64,000 nt of DNA, from the NCBI RefSeq assembly GCF_021800405.1, contig NZ_CP084550.1, forward strand, positions 372,001-436,000, written 5' to 3'. Made by a program: the position numbers and the translations under genes. The stretch comes from Arthrobacter sp. FW306-07-I (GTDB lineage Bacteria; Actinomycetota; Actinomycetes; Actinomycetales; Micrococcaceae). Each line of letters begins with the position of its first letter. Positions within the stretch are counted from its first letter, which is position 1. The notes under the pieces are model-generated. The model had not been told where the DNA came from and searched no databases. It saw nothing but the letters and a program-made list of their open reading frames with translations. Below, in pieces: positions 46,943-55,000 of this stretch.

Positions 46943-47664
46943 CTGCCGAATCATCCCTGCGTGAATCAAGCCTGCGCGAAGCAGACCTCCGCACACTGAT
47001 GGTGCCGCCGGCGCTGCCTGCGGTGCTCCCGGGAGCCACGTTCGTGGACCCCGCCAGTGCGGACGCCGTCCGAACCCACCTGGACAACGTGCTTCCGGCA
47101 CTCGAATCGCTGCGCAGCCAGTCCGGCCGGCTTGCCGCCTGGGGTGTGGAGCTGGCCCAGCGCCTGCTTCGCGGGCATCGGCTCCTGGCGGCAGGAAACG
47201 GCGGCTCGGCCGCGGAGGCGCAGCACCTGACCGCCGAATTGGTGGGGCGGTTCGACTCCGAGCGGGTGCCCTTCTCCGCAATTTCCCTGCATGCCGAGTC
47301 GTCCGCCGTCACCGCGATCGCCAACGACTACGGGTACGACGACGTCTTTGCCCGGCAGGTGCGGGCGCACGGCCGTTCGGGCGACGTGCTGATGCTGCTG
47401 TCCACCAGCGGCAAGAGCCCCAACCTGCTGCGGGCTGCGGAAGCTGCCTCCCGCCTCAACGTGACCACCTGGGCGCTTACCGGCTCCGGACCCAACCCCT
47501 TGTCCGAGGCCTGCGACGAGGCGGTCATGGTTGACGCCTTGAACGCCAATGCCCAGGAAGGGCACCTGATCGCGCTGCACGCCGTGTGCCGCGCCTTCGA
47601 CCTTGAGGTGGCCCGGCACACTCCCTCCCTGACCACCGCGGTGGCAAACGGTGGCCTGCGATGA
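46939..47664 (+). CDS. GmhA-like sedoheptulose-7-phosphate isomerase (SIS domain)
   Basis: A 241-residue SIS protein. LLAAGNGGSAAEAQHLTAEL and VGRFDSERVPFSAISL are diagnostic of GmhA, which turns sedoheptulose-7-phosphate into heptose-7-phosphate. LMLLSTSGKSPNLLRAAE is the phosphate-binding SIS loop, and NAQEGHLIALHAVC carries the C-terminal metal/active-site His. About 50 extra N-terminal residues contain a short repeat (ESSLRESSLREADLR). GTG start in a GTGA overlap. Confidence 0.88.
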   Translation: MTAESSLRESSLREADLRTLMVPPALPAVLPGATFVDPASADAVRTHLDNVLPALESLRSQSGRLAAWGVELAQRLLRGHRLLAAGNGGSAAEAQHLTAELVGRFDSERVPFSAISLHAESSAVTAIANDYGYDDVFARQVRAHGRSGDVLMLLSTSGKSPNLLRAAEAASRLNVTTWALTGSGPNPLSEACDEAVMVDALNANAQEGHLIALHAVCRAFDLEVARHTPSLTTAVANGGLR

Positions 47665-49067
47665 GGATCGTTGTGGTGGGCGACGTGATGCTCGACGTCG
47701 ACCTTTCCGGTGAGGCAACCCGGCTCAGCCCTGATGCCCCCGTCCCCGTGGTGGACGTCTCGGGCGTCCGCCGCCGTGCCGGCGGTGCGGGCCTGGTGGC
47801 GCGCATGCTGGCGCAGGACGGCTGGCCAGTCACCCTGGTGACGGTCCTGGGGAATGACGACGCCGGCAGCCAGCTGCGTGCACAGCTCGCCGGGGTGCGG
47901 CTCGTGGCGGGGAACAGCGGCCACCCTTCGCCGGTCAAGACCCGGGTCCGGGCAGGTTCCCATCCGGTGGTCCGTTTCGACCAGGGCTGTGAGAAGACCC
48001 CGGTCCCCGACGTCAGCCCCGCCATGCTCCGTGCCGTGGAGAAAGCCGGCGTGGTCATCGTTGCCGATTACGGCAGGGGCCTGGCGGCCAACCCGCAGCT
48101 GCGGGACCTGCTCGCACGGCTCGCCGGCACCGTGCCCATCATCTGGGATCCGCACCCCTCCGGGCCCGAACCCGTGCCGGGCATCGCCGTCGTGACTCCG
48201 AACATTTCCGAAGCCACCAAGGCCGTGCAGTCCGGAGCCGGCGGCGTGCCCGACTCCGATGACCCCGCGGCAGCCGTAGCGGAGGTCCTGCTGCAGCGTT
48301 GGCGCAGCCAGGCCGTCCTGGTGACGAAGGGCGAGGAGGGGGCCGTCCTGCTGCAGCAGGGAGAAGCCGCTTCCCATGCCGTTCCCGCGCCGCGCGTGGA
48401 AGCGGGCGACCCGTGCGGCGCCGGCGACCGGTTGGCGGCCAGCCTTGCAGTGCACCTCCTGGCCGGACGCGACCTGCCGGAAGCGGCCGCCCTGGCAGTC
48501 CATGACGCTGCGGATTTCCTGGCGGCAGGGGGAGTCTCGGCATTGCCGGAGACCGATGAACCCGATGCTGCCGCCGGTAGTCCCAGGCCCACGCCGGCCC
48601 CGGCCCGGCGAACCACCGAGCCGCTGCTGCTTGCCCGCTCGGTGCGCGAAAGCGGCGGAAAGGTGGTGGCTACGGGTGGTTGCTTCGACCTGATCCACGC
48701 GGGCCACATCCGGTCCCTCGCAGCAGCCCGGGAGCTGGGGGACTGCCTCATCGTCTGCCTGAACTCCGATGACTCGGTGCGGCGGCTCAAGGGCCCGGAG
48801 CGCCCCATCATTGGCCAGCACGACAGGGCGGAACTGCTTCTGGCCATGGAATGCGTGGACGCCGTGATGGTCTTCGATGAGGACACCCCCGAGGCCGCGC
48901 TGGATCGGCTCCGCCCCGATATCTGGGTCAAGGGCGGCGACTACAAAGGCGCCCGCCTCCCCGAGGCGGACCTGGTGGAAAGCTGGGGCGGCCGCTGCCT
49001 TACCGTCCCCTTCCACCCCGCCCGCTCCACGACAGGCTTGGCGGACGCACTCGCCAAGGTCAGCTGA
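47661..49067 (+). CDS. HldE-like bifunctional heptose kinase/nucleotidyltransferase 1
   Basis: A 468-residue two-domain protein. Residues 1-300 are a PfkB kinase (VVGDVMLDVD, RLSPDAPVPVVDV, DPCGAGDRLAASLAV with the GAGD loop), as in heptose-7-phosphate kinases. Residues about 335-465 are a nucleotidyltransferase (ATGGCFDLIHAGHIRSLAAA with the HxGH motif, NSDDSVRRLKGPERPI, WVKGGDYKGA). Expected product: ADP-heptose or another NDP-heptose. The kinase lacks the usual GGAANVA glycines (RRAGGAGLVARML instead), so specificity may differ. Confidence 0.87.
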   Translation: MRIVVVGDVMLDVDLSGEATRLSPDAPVPVVDVSGVRRRAGGAGLVARMLAQDGWPVTLVTVLGNDDAGSQLRAQLAGVRLVAGNSGHPSPVKTRVRAGSHPVVRFDQGCEKTPVPDVSPAMLRAVEKAGVVIVADYGRGLAANPQLRDLLARLAGTVPIIWDPHPSGPEPVPGIAVVTPNISEATKAVQSGAGGVPDSDDPAAAVAEVLLQRWRSQAVLVTKGEEGAVLLQQGEAASHAVPAPRVEAGDPCGAGDRLAASLAVHLLAGRDLPEAAALAVHDAADFLAAGGVSALPETDEPDAAAGSPRPTPAPARRTTEPLLLARSVRESGGKVVATGGCFDLIHAGHIRSLAAARELGDCLIVCLNSDDSVRRLKGPERPIIGQHDRAELLLAMECVDAVMVFDEDTPEAALDRLRPDIWVKGGDYKGARLPEADLVESWGGRCLTVPFHPARSTTGLADALAKVS

Positions 49068-49110
49068 TCCGCTACTTCGCAAACTTGTTTTCCCCATTGA
49101 AAGGAACACC

Positions 49111-49827
49111 ATGACTGCAGAACCAACTGCAACTGCCTCCACCACGCCCGGCCGCGTCCTGGTAACGGGAGGTGCCTCCGGACTGGGGGCCGCCGTCGTC
49201 GACGCTGTCCTCCGTTCAGGCGGCACCCCGGTGGTCCTGGACCGCGACATCAGCAGCGTCTCCGGCGTGAAGGCGTTCGAAGTGGATGTGGCGGACCGCG
49301 CCGCGGTGGAGCACGCTGTCCGGGAAGCCGCCGAGACCTTGGGCGGCCTGGACGCGGTGGTCACCGCTGCCGGGATTGACCGCTGCGGCAAGCTGGCCGA
49401 CGTCGAAGCCACCGAATGGGAAAAGGTCATCGGGGTCAACCTGATGGGCACCGTTTCCACCGTGCGCGCGGCGCTGCCCTACCTTAAGGAAAGCCACGGC
49501 CGGGTAGTCACCGTCGCTTCAACCCTGGGCAAGCGCGCCGTGGCCGATGCCACCGCCTACTGCGCCTCCAAGTTCGGCGTTGTGGGCTTCAGCCACGCGC
49601 TCGCTGCGGAAACCGGTGGCGAAATCGGCGTGACCACCATGATCCCCGGCGGCATGAAGACGCGCTTCTTCGATGACCGGACGGAGCAGTACAAGCCGCA
49701 GGACGATTCCCGGCTCAACGACCCCGCCAACACTGCGCAGGCCATCCTGTTCGCCCTCAACCAGCCAACGGGCTGCGAGGTCCGCGAAATGCTGATCTGC
49801 CACGAGGAAGAAGGCTCCTGGCCCTAA
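49111..49827 (+). CDS. Classical short-chain dehydrogenase/reductase
   Basis: A 238-residue SDR. VLVTGGASGLGAAVVDAVL binds NAD(P); VTAAGI replaces the usual NNAG; the active site is TVASTLGKRAVADATAYCASK (Ser, then YxxxK). GEIGVTTMIPGGMKTRFFDD follows. It does not have the extended HldD epimerase form. AAAGGAA precedes ATG 49111; an upstream extension of the frame lies in the previous gene. Position suggests oxidation or reduction of a heptose-derived intermediate (inference). Confidence 0.85.
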   Translation: MTAEPTATASTTPGRVLVTGGASGLGAAVVDAVLRSGGTPVVLDRDISSVSGVKAFEVDVADRAAVEHAVREAAETLGGLDAVVTAAGIDRCGKLADVEATEWEKVIGVNLMGTVSTVRAALPYLKESHGRVVTVASTLGKRAVADATAYCASKFGVVGFSHALAAETGGEIGVTTMIPGGMKTRFFDDRTEQYKPQDDSRLNDPANTAQAILFALNQPTGCEVREMLICHEEEGSWP

Positions 49828-49847
49828 GCCGGAACAGGCCGAACCAC

Positions 49848-49882
49848 TGCTGTGGCCGCACGCACCTGGTGCGGCCACAGCA
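49848..49882 (+). repeat. Perfect hairpin between the SDR and ALDH genes
   Basis: TGCTGTGGCCGCAC (49848-49861) and GTGCGGCCACAGCA (49869-49882) form a perfect 14-base stem with a 7-base loop. No T tract follows, so it may stabilise or attenuate the operon mRNA rather than end it. Confidence 0.65.
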
Positions 49883-49930
49883 GGACCACCAGCAGCAACT
49901 CATCCAGCACCGAAAGGCGGGAGGAACACC

Positions 49931-51382
49931 ATGCCCACCACAGCCATCGAAACAACCGCAGGCAATGAAACAGCCCAGGGCGCCGGCGTCACCATCCAGG
50001 ACCCGCGAACCGGGGAGGTGCTTTGGACAGTTCCCGAAGCGGAACCGGACGCAGTGAACGATGCCGTGAGCGTGGCCCGCAGGGCTGCCCCCGGCTGGGC
50101 AGCAACAGCTCCCGCCGAACGCGGTGCAGCCCTCCGTGCCGCCGCCAAGGCGCTCGAAGCAGCTGCACAGGAACTCGCGGGCTTGAACGCCAGCGAAACC
50201 GGACGGCCGGAAGCCGAGGCATTGGCAGGCATCGCCGCCGGTGTCTCCACCCTGGAGCAGTATGCCGAACTGGGCCCGGTCCAGCGCGGCCACAGCCTCC
50301 GCGGCAGCCGGTCAGCCACCGACTACACCATCGCTGAACCGCGCGGGGTGGCAGTCCTGCTGACCCCGTGGAACGACCCCGTAGCCGTAGCCTGCGGACT
50401 CATCGGCGCCGCGCTGGTCACAGGCAACGCGGTGATCCACAAACCCAGTGAGCGCTGCCCGCGCCTGGGCGAGGCGCTGGGCGAGGTCCTGGCCCCGGCC
50501 TTCCCCTCCGGTGTCTTCCTGACCATTTCCGGCGCGGCCGGAGTAGGTGCCGCCCTGTCCCAGGCGGAGGTGGACGTCATTGCCCATGTTGGATCCAGCG
50601 CATCCGGTGCCCGGATAGCCCAGGCAGGAGCCCTCACGGGCGCCCATGTCATCAGGGAAAACGGCGGCAATGACCCGTTGCTGGTGGACCGTGACGTCGA
50701 CCCGGCCTGGGCGGCGGAGCAGGCCGCGATCGGTGCGTTCGCCAACAGCGGGCAGATCTGTACTTCGGTGGAACGGATCTATGTCCACCGCGATATCGCC
50801 AAGGAGTTCTGCAACGCCCTGGAGGCAGAGGCGGCGCTCCGGAACAACAATGGCACCGTGGCACCGCTTGTGGACCTGCGGATGCGGGACGCCGTCCACG
50901 CCCACGTTGCCGATGCCCTGGCGCAGGGCGCGCGCGCCGTCGAGGGCGGCAGCGTGCCGGACGGGCCCGGTTCCTTTTACCCCGCTACGGTCCTGCTGGA
51001 CTGCACCGATGATATGCAGGTCATGGCCGAAGAGACGTTCGGTCCGGTGGCGCCGGTGCAGGTGGTGGACACGTTCGACGACGGCCTGCGCCTGGCCTGC
51101 AGCGGCAGGTACGGCCTGGCCGCCACCGTCCTGAGCGGCAACATCGCACACATCCAGCAGGCAGTGGCCGCGCTGCCCGTGGGAACCGTGAAGGTCAACG
51201 CAGTGTTTGGCGGCGCACCCGGAGGTGCTGCCCAGCCACGCGGAGAGAGCGGTGCCGGGTTCGGCTACGGGCCCGAGCTGCTGGACGAGTTCACCCAGGT
51301 CAAGGTGGTGCACATCGAAGCTCCGCCGGCACCGGCAGGTTCCGGAGCCGGTTCCGTCCCCGAGGAACAGGACCTGCCATGA
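49931..51382 (+). CDS. Aldehyde dehydrogenase family protein
   Basis: A 483-residue NAD(P)-dependent aldehyde dehydrogenase. VAVLLTPWNDPVAVACGLIG, ALVTGNAVIHKPSERCP, the catalytic Glu in VIRENGGNDPLLV and the catalytic Cys in ANSGQICTSVERIYVH are present, as is AEETFGPVAPVQVV. It could oxidise an aldehyde arising in the sugar pathway. It is 103 bases after the SDR and overlaps the second HldE-like gene by 4 bases. Confidence 0.9.
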   Translation: MPTTAIETTAGNETAQGAGVTIQDPRTGEVLWTVPEAEPDAVNDAVSVARRAAPGWAATAPAERGAALRAAAKALEAAAQELAGLNASETGRPEAEALAGIAAGVSTLEQYAELGPVQRGHSLRGSRSATDYTIAEPRGVAVLLTPWNDPVAVACGLIGAALVTGNAVIHKPSERCPRLGEALGEVLAPAFPSGVFLTISGAAGVGAALSQAEVDVIAHVGSSASGARIAQAGALTGAHVIRENGGNDPLLVDRDVDPAWAAEQAAIGAFANSGQICTSVERIYVHRDIAKEFCNALEAEAALRNNNGTVAPLVDLRMRDAVHAHVADALAQGARAVEGGSVPDGPGSFYPATVLLDCTDDMQVMAEETFGPVAPVQVVDTFDDGLRLACSGRYGLAATVLSGNIAHIQQAVAALPVGTVKVNAVFGGAPGGAAQPRGESGAGFGYGPELLDEFTQVKVVHIEAPPAPAGSGAGSVPEEQDLP

Positions 51383-52914
51383 GTGCGTCCCCGGAACATG
51401 CCGATCTCTCCACCCAGCGGGCACTGTCCGACTGGCTGCCCGGCCGGCTGGCCGCGGAGCAGCCTTCGATCCTGGTAATCGGTGACGTCATGCTGGACGG
51501 CTGGTGGAGCGGCAACATTGAACGGCTGTGCCGGGAAGCCCCGGCGCCGGTGGTGGACATCCAGACCCGTGAATCGGTTCCGGGCGGGGCGGCCAACACC
51601 GCCATGAACTTGGCTGCCTTGGGCGCGAAGGTGTCGGTGGCCGGGATCATCGGCGCCGACGACGCCGGTGAGGACCTGCGCGGGCAGCTTGCCGCCGCAG
51701 GCATCGATGTCCAGCACCTGCACACGCACCCGGACATGGTTACCACCACCAAGATCCGGATCAGCAGCGGGGGCCAGGTGATGCTGCGCCTCGACGACTC
51801 GGCCAAAACTGTCCCTGCCGACGCCCTCGCCGCGCTCACCGCGTCGGTGGGTGCCGCCGTCGAACGCCGGGATGCTGTCCTGGTGTGCGACTACGGAACC
51901 GGCGTGGTGGCGGACCCCGTCCGCACAGCTCTTGCCGAGGTCCTTGGCAGCGGCACTGCCGGAACCGACCGTCCGCTCGTGGTGGTTGACGCGCATGACC
52001 CCCGCCCGTGGGCCGCCCTGCAGCCCGACCTGGTGACCCCGAATGCGCAGGAGGCCGCGCAGCTGCTGGACCGGAAACTGCCGGAAGGCCAGGAACGGGT
52101 GGACGCGGTGGGTGCCGAGGCTGCAACGTTGCTCCAGGGAACCGGCGCGCGCGCCGTGGTGGTCACGCTGGACCGGGACGGCACCGTGCTGTTGACGTCC
52201 GACGGCGTGCGGCACCGCACGTGGGCACGGCCGGCAGCCGAGAAACAGGCATCCGGGGCGGGCGATACCTTTGTGGCGGCCCTGACCTTGGCCCGCGCAG
52301 CCGGGCTGCCGCTGACCGCCAGCCTGGACCTCGCCCAATCGGCTGCCGACGTGGTGGTGCACCAGCCCGGCACCTCCGTGTGCAGCACCGCCCAGCTCAG
52401 CCGGTATCTGGAGGCTTTCGCGGACACGGCGCTAAGCGCGGATGAGCTGGAGCGGCAGATGGAGCTGCACCGGGCCCAGGGCCAGCGGATCGTGTTGACC
52501 AACGGCTGCTTCGACGTGCTGCACAGCGGTCACACCCGCTACCTGAACCAGGCCAAACAGCTGGGTGACGTCCTGGTGGTGGCCCTGAACAGCGACGACT
52601 CCGTGCGCCGGCTCAAGGGTGCCGGCCGGCCCATCAACAACGAGGTGGACCGGGCAGCGGTGGTGGCGGCCCTCAGCTGCGTGGACTACGTGACGGTGTT
52701 CGACACCCCTACGGCCACGCCGCTGATCCGCAGGCTCCGGCCTGAGGTGTACGCCAAGGGCGGGGACTACACCCCCGAAATGCTGGAAGAGACACCGGCC
52801 GTGGAGGAGTATGGCGGCCGGGTGGCCATCCTGGACTATGTGGCAGAGCGGTCCACCACGGCCGTGGTGAACCGGATCCGGGACGGCAAGGGGGCAGCCA
52901 GCCCGGTCAACTAG
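51379..52914 (+). CDS. HldE-like bifunctional heptose kinase/nucleotidyltransferase 2
   Basis: A 511-residue paralogue with both domains intact. The kinase (about 30-335) has VIGDVMLDGWWSGNIERLCR, APAPVVDIQTRESVPGGAAN (the conserved glycine pair) and KQASGAGDTFVAALTLA. The nucleotidyltransferase (about 370-500) has VLTNGCFDVLHSGHTRYLNQ, NSDDSVRRLKGAGRPI and VYAKGGDYTPEML. It is closer to canonical HldE/RfaE than the copy at 47661 in its kinase glycines. Two such enzymes in one operon is unusual. Confidence 0.88.
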   Translation: MSASPEHADLSTQRALSDWLPGRLAAEQPSILVIGDVMLDGWWSGNIERLCREAPAPVVDIQTRESVPGGAANTAMNLAALGAKVSVAGIIGADDAGEDLRGQLAAAGIDVQHLHTHPDMVTTTKIRISSGGQVMLRLDDSAKTVPADALAALTASVGAAVERRDAVLVCDYGTGVVADPVRTALAEVLGSGTAGTDRPLVVVDAHDPRPWAALQPDLVTPNAQEAAQLLDRKLPEGQERVDAVGAEAATLLQGTGARAVVVTLDRDGTVLLTSDGVRHRTWARPAAEKQASGAGDTFVAALTLARAAGLPLTASLDLAQSAADVVVHQPGTSVCSTAQLSRYLEAFADTALSADELERQMELHRAQGQRIVLTNGCFDVLHSGHTRYLNQAKQLGDVLVVALNSDDSVRRLKGAGRPINNEVDRAAVVAALSCVDYVTVFDTPTATPLIRRLRPEVYAKGGDYTPEMLEETPAVEEYGGRVAILDYVAERSTTAVVNRIRDGKGAASPVN

Positions 52915-52946
52915 GGTTGAGGCATGACTGAAGCGGGGCAAGGGTA

Positions 52947-53909
52947 ATGGGCAAACGCGGAAAGTCAGGCGGCCGGGGCCGGCCCGCACCGGGAGTGGTG
53001 GAGGTGCCCAAGGGTGCTGCCCCCACTGGTCCGGTGGAGGGTGTCTATTACATCGATACCGGTGACTGCGAGCTGGTGGCGGACCAGGACAATTCCACCG
53101 GTTGGCTCCTGAAGATCAACGGCGTCATGAGCTCACACATCGACCTGGCTGATCCGCTGTTCCTGGACTTCGAGTACATGCGGTGGATGGCGGCGCTCAT
53201 CGAGTCGCGGTGGCCGCCGTCGTCCGCTGCCGGTTCCCCTGCCGGGGGCGGCCACAAACTCCGTGGGCTGCATCTGGGCGGTGGCGCCTGCTCCATGGCG
53301 CGCTACTTCTCCGCTGCCTACCCGGACGCCCGGCAGGTGGTGGTGGAACTGGACGGGAAGCTGGCGGAGTACGTGCGCGGGTGGTTCGACCTTCCCAAGG
53401 CGCCTTTGCTGCGGATCCGCGTGGGGGAGGCCCGCGCCGTGACCGAAACCCTCACCGCCCAGACCCGTGACTTCATCATCCGGGACGTCTTTGCTGGCGC
53501 CCATACCCCGCGCCCGCTGACCACGGCGGAGTTCACTGCCCACGCCAAGCGGGTCCTGGCGCCGGGCGGCCTGTACGTGGCCAACTCCGGCGATGCCCCG
53601 GACCTCAGGAACGCACGGGAGGATGCCGCCACCATCGCGGCCGCGTTCAAGCACACGGTGATCATCGCCGACCCCGCCATGCTGAAGGGCAGGCGCTACG
53701 GGAACATGGTGATGGCCGGCAGCGACGTGCCCTTCGGCGACGACCCCCAGCTGCGCCGCCGGCTCCTGGGCGGTGCCGTCCCCGCGCACCTTTGGGACGA
53801 CGCCCAGGTGCGGGCGTTCGCCGCCGGCACGCCGGTCCGCCACGACCCCGTCCCGCCCCCACCGATTAATCCCCACCGGCCCCCTGACCTCACAAGTTCG
53901 GCCAGGTAA
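52947..53909 (+). CDS. Spermidine synthase-like protein
   Basis: A 320-residue protein with a polyamine-synthase-type methyltransferase fold: GLHLGGGACSMARYFSAAYP is the nucleotide loop, VVVELDGKLAEYVRGWF the acidic strand, and FIIRDVFAGAHTPRPLTTAE follows. The catalytic site of true spermidine synthases is not clearly kept, so activity is uncertain. It starts 33 bases after the heptose cluster and may be on its transcript. The C-terminus is Pro-rich. Confidence 0.75.
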   Translation: MGKRGKSGGRGRPAPGVVEVPKGAAPTGPVEGVYYIDTGDCELVADQDNSTGWLLKINGVMSSHIDLADPLFLDFEYMRWMAALIESRWPPSSAAGSPAGGGHKLRGLHLGGGACSMARYFSAAYPDARQVVVELDGKLAEYVRGWFDLPKAPLLRIRVGEARAVTETLTAQTRDFIIRDVFAGAHTPRPLTTAEFTAHAKRVLAPGGLYVANSGDAPDLRNAREDAATIAAAFKHTVIIADPAMLKGRRYGNMVMAGSDVPFGDDPQLRRRLLGGAVPAHLWDDAQVRAFAAGTPVRHDPVPPPPINPHRPPDLTSSAR

Positions 53910-53955
53910 CCCTGCCGGCGTGGGCCCTTTTTAATTTCAGCGTCCAAAACGGCAG

Positions 53956-54873
53956 TTACCCAGCAGTCGATGAGGATTCCTGCTTCCCCAGGAGCGCTTC
54001 GCGGTGCTCCGCCATCCGGTCCTGGAGCGCCTGTACGACGGCAGCCACGGCAGGACGGCGCAGCGAGTCCGGGCGCAGGACCATCCAGTAGGGGAGCAGT
54101 TCGCCGATCTTGTCGGGCAGCAGCCGGACCAGGTCATCGTGGAGGTCTGCCATGAAGCACGGCAGGAATCCCACGCCGGCGCCGGCCCGGGTGGCTTCCA
54201 CATGGACGAACACATTGGTGGAGGTAAGGCCGTCGCGCATGGCCGGGACCAGCCGGCGAGGTGCGTCGAGGTCGTCCACCTGCAGCATCGAGTCCACGAA
54301 GTACACCAGTGGGTGCTGGTTGAGTTCGGCCACGGTGGCCGGCATCCCATGCTCCTCGAGGTAGGTGCGGGAGGCGTACATGCCCAGCCGGTAGTCGCCC
54401 AGCCGGATGGCCTCGGCCCGGTGCACCTGGGGTACGCCCACCACCACCTCGATGTCCAGCCCCGACCGCTGTTGCAGGGCCCGGCGGGTCATGGTGACCA
54501 CTTCCACGCTGAGGCCGGGGTGGTCCCGGCGCAGCCGTGCCACGGCCGGGGCGGCAATATAGGCGCTGAAGCCATCCGTCGCGGTCATTCGTACGACGCC
54601 GGCAATCGCGTCGGGTGCCTGGCCCGTCGGTCCCAGCGTGCCCAGCACCGCCTCCACCTGTTCCGCCGCCCGCACCGCCTGTTCGCCAAGCTCCGTCAAT
54701 TCCCAGCCTCCGGCGGCCCGGGACAGGACCCTGCCGCCGAGCGCCTTTTCCAACGCGGCTACCCTGCGCGAGACCGTGGTGTGGTTCAGGCCCAAAGCCT
54801 GTGCCGCCGTCGTAAATTTTGCCGAGCGTGACACCGCAAGCAGGACCAGCAGGTCATCGGGATTCGCGTTCAT
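53956..54873 (-). CDS. LysR-family transcriptional regulator
   Basis: A 305-residue LysR regulator. The N-terminal HTH reads FTTAAQALGLNHTTVSRRVA, then ALEKALGGRVLSRAAGGWEL; the remainder is the periplasmic-binding-like sensor domain. ATG 54873 (MNANPDDLLVLLAVS) gives the standard length; the open frame to 54936 would add an atypical leader. It is divergent from the MHS transporter, so it probably controls the transporter and 3-hydroxybutyrate dehydrogenase genes. Confidence 0.88.
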   Translation of the reverse strand: MNANPDDLLVLLAVSRSAKFTTAAQALGLNHTTVSRRVAALEKALGGRVLSRAAGGWELTELGEQAVRAAEQVEAVLGTLGPTGQAPDAIAGVVRMTATDGFSAYIAAPAVARLRRDHPGLSVEVVTMTRRALQQRSGLDIEVVVGVPQVHRAEAIRLGDYRLGMYASRTYLEEHGMPATVAELNQHPLVYFVDSMLQVDDLDAPRRLVPAMRDGLTSTNVFVHVEATRAGAGVGFLPCFMADLHDDLVRLLPDKIGELLPYWMVLRPDSLRRPAVAAVVQALQDRMAEHREALLGKQESSSTAG

Positions 54874-55000
54874 ATCTGCAATTGTGCACATACTTAGTGC
54901 TCTTTTGGCCATTGAAGTGCCTTCTTTGTGCAGCAATACTCATCTGAGTCACTTGTGCTGGAGATCACAGCGCGTGTCAATGTGGACACTGAGGAGAACC

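Noticed and set aside
47328..49460. A 710-codon leftward open frame across the GmhA-like, HldE-like and SDR genes
   Set aside because: Antisense to three well-supported genes, Ser/Thr/Arg-rich and without domains.
53956..54936. Longer start for the LysR protein
   Set aside because: The extra 21 residues run into the divergent promoter region and have no ribosome site; MNANPDDLL fits the family start.
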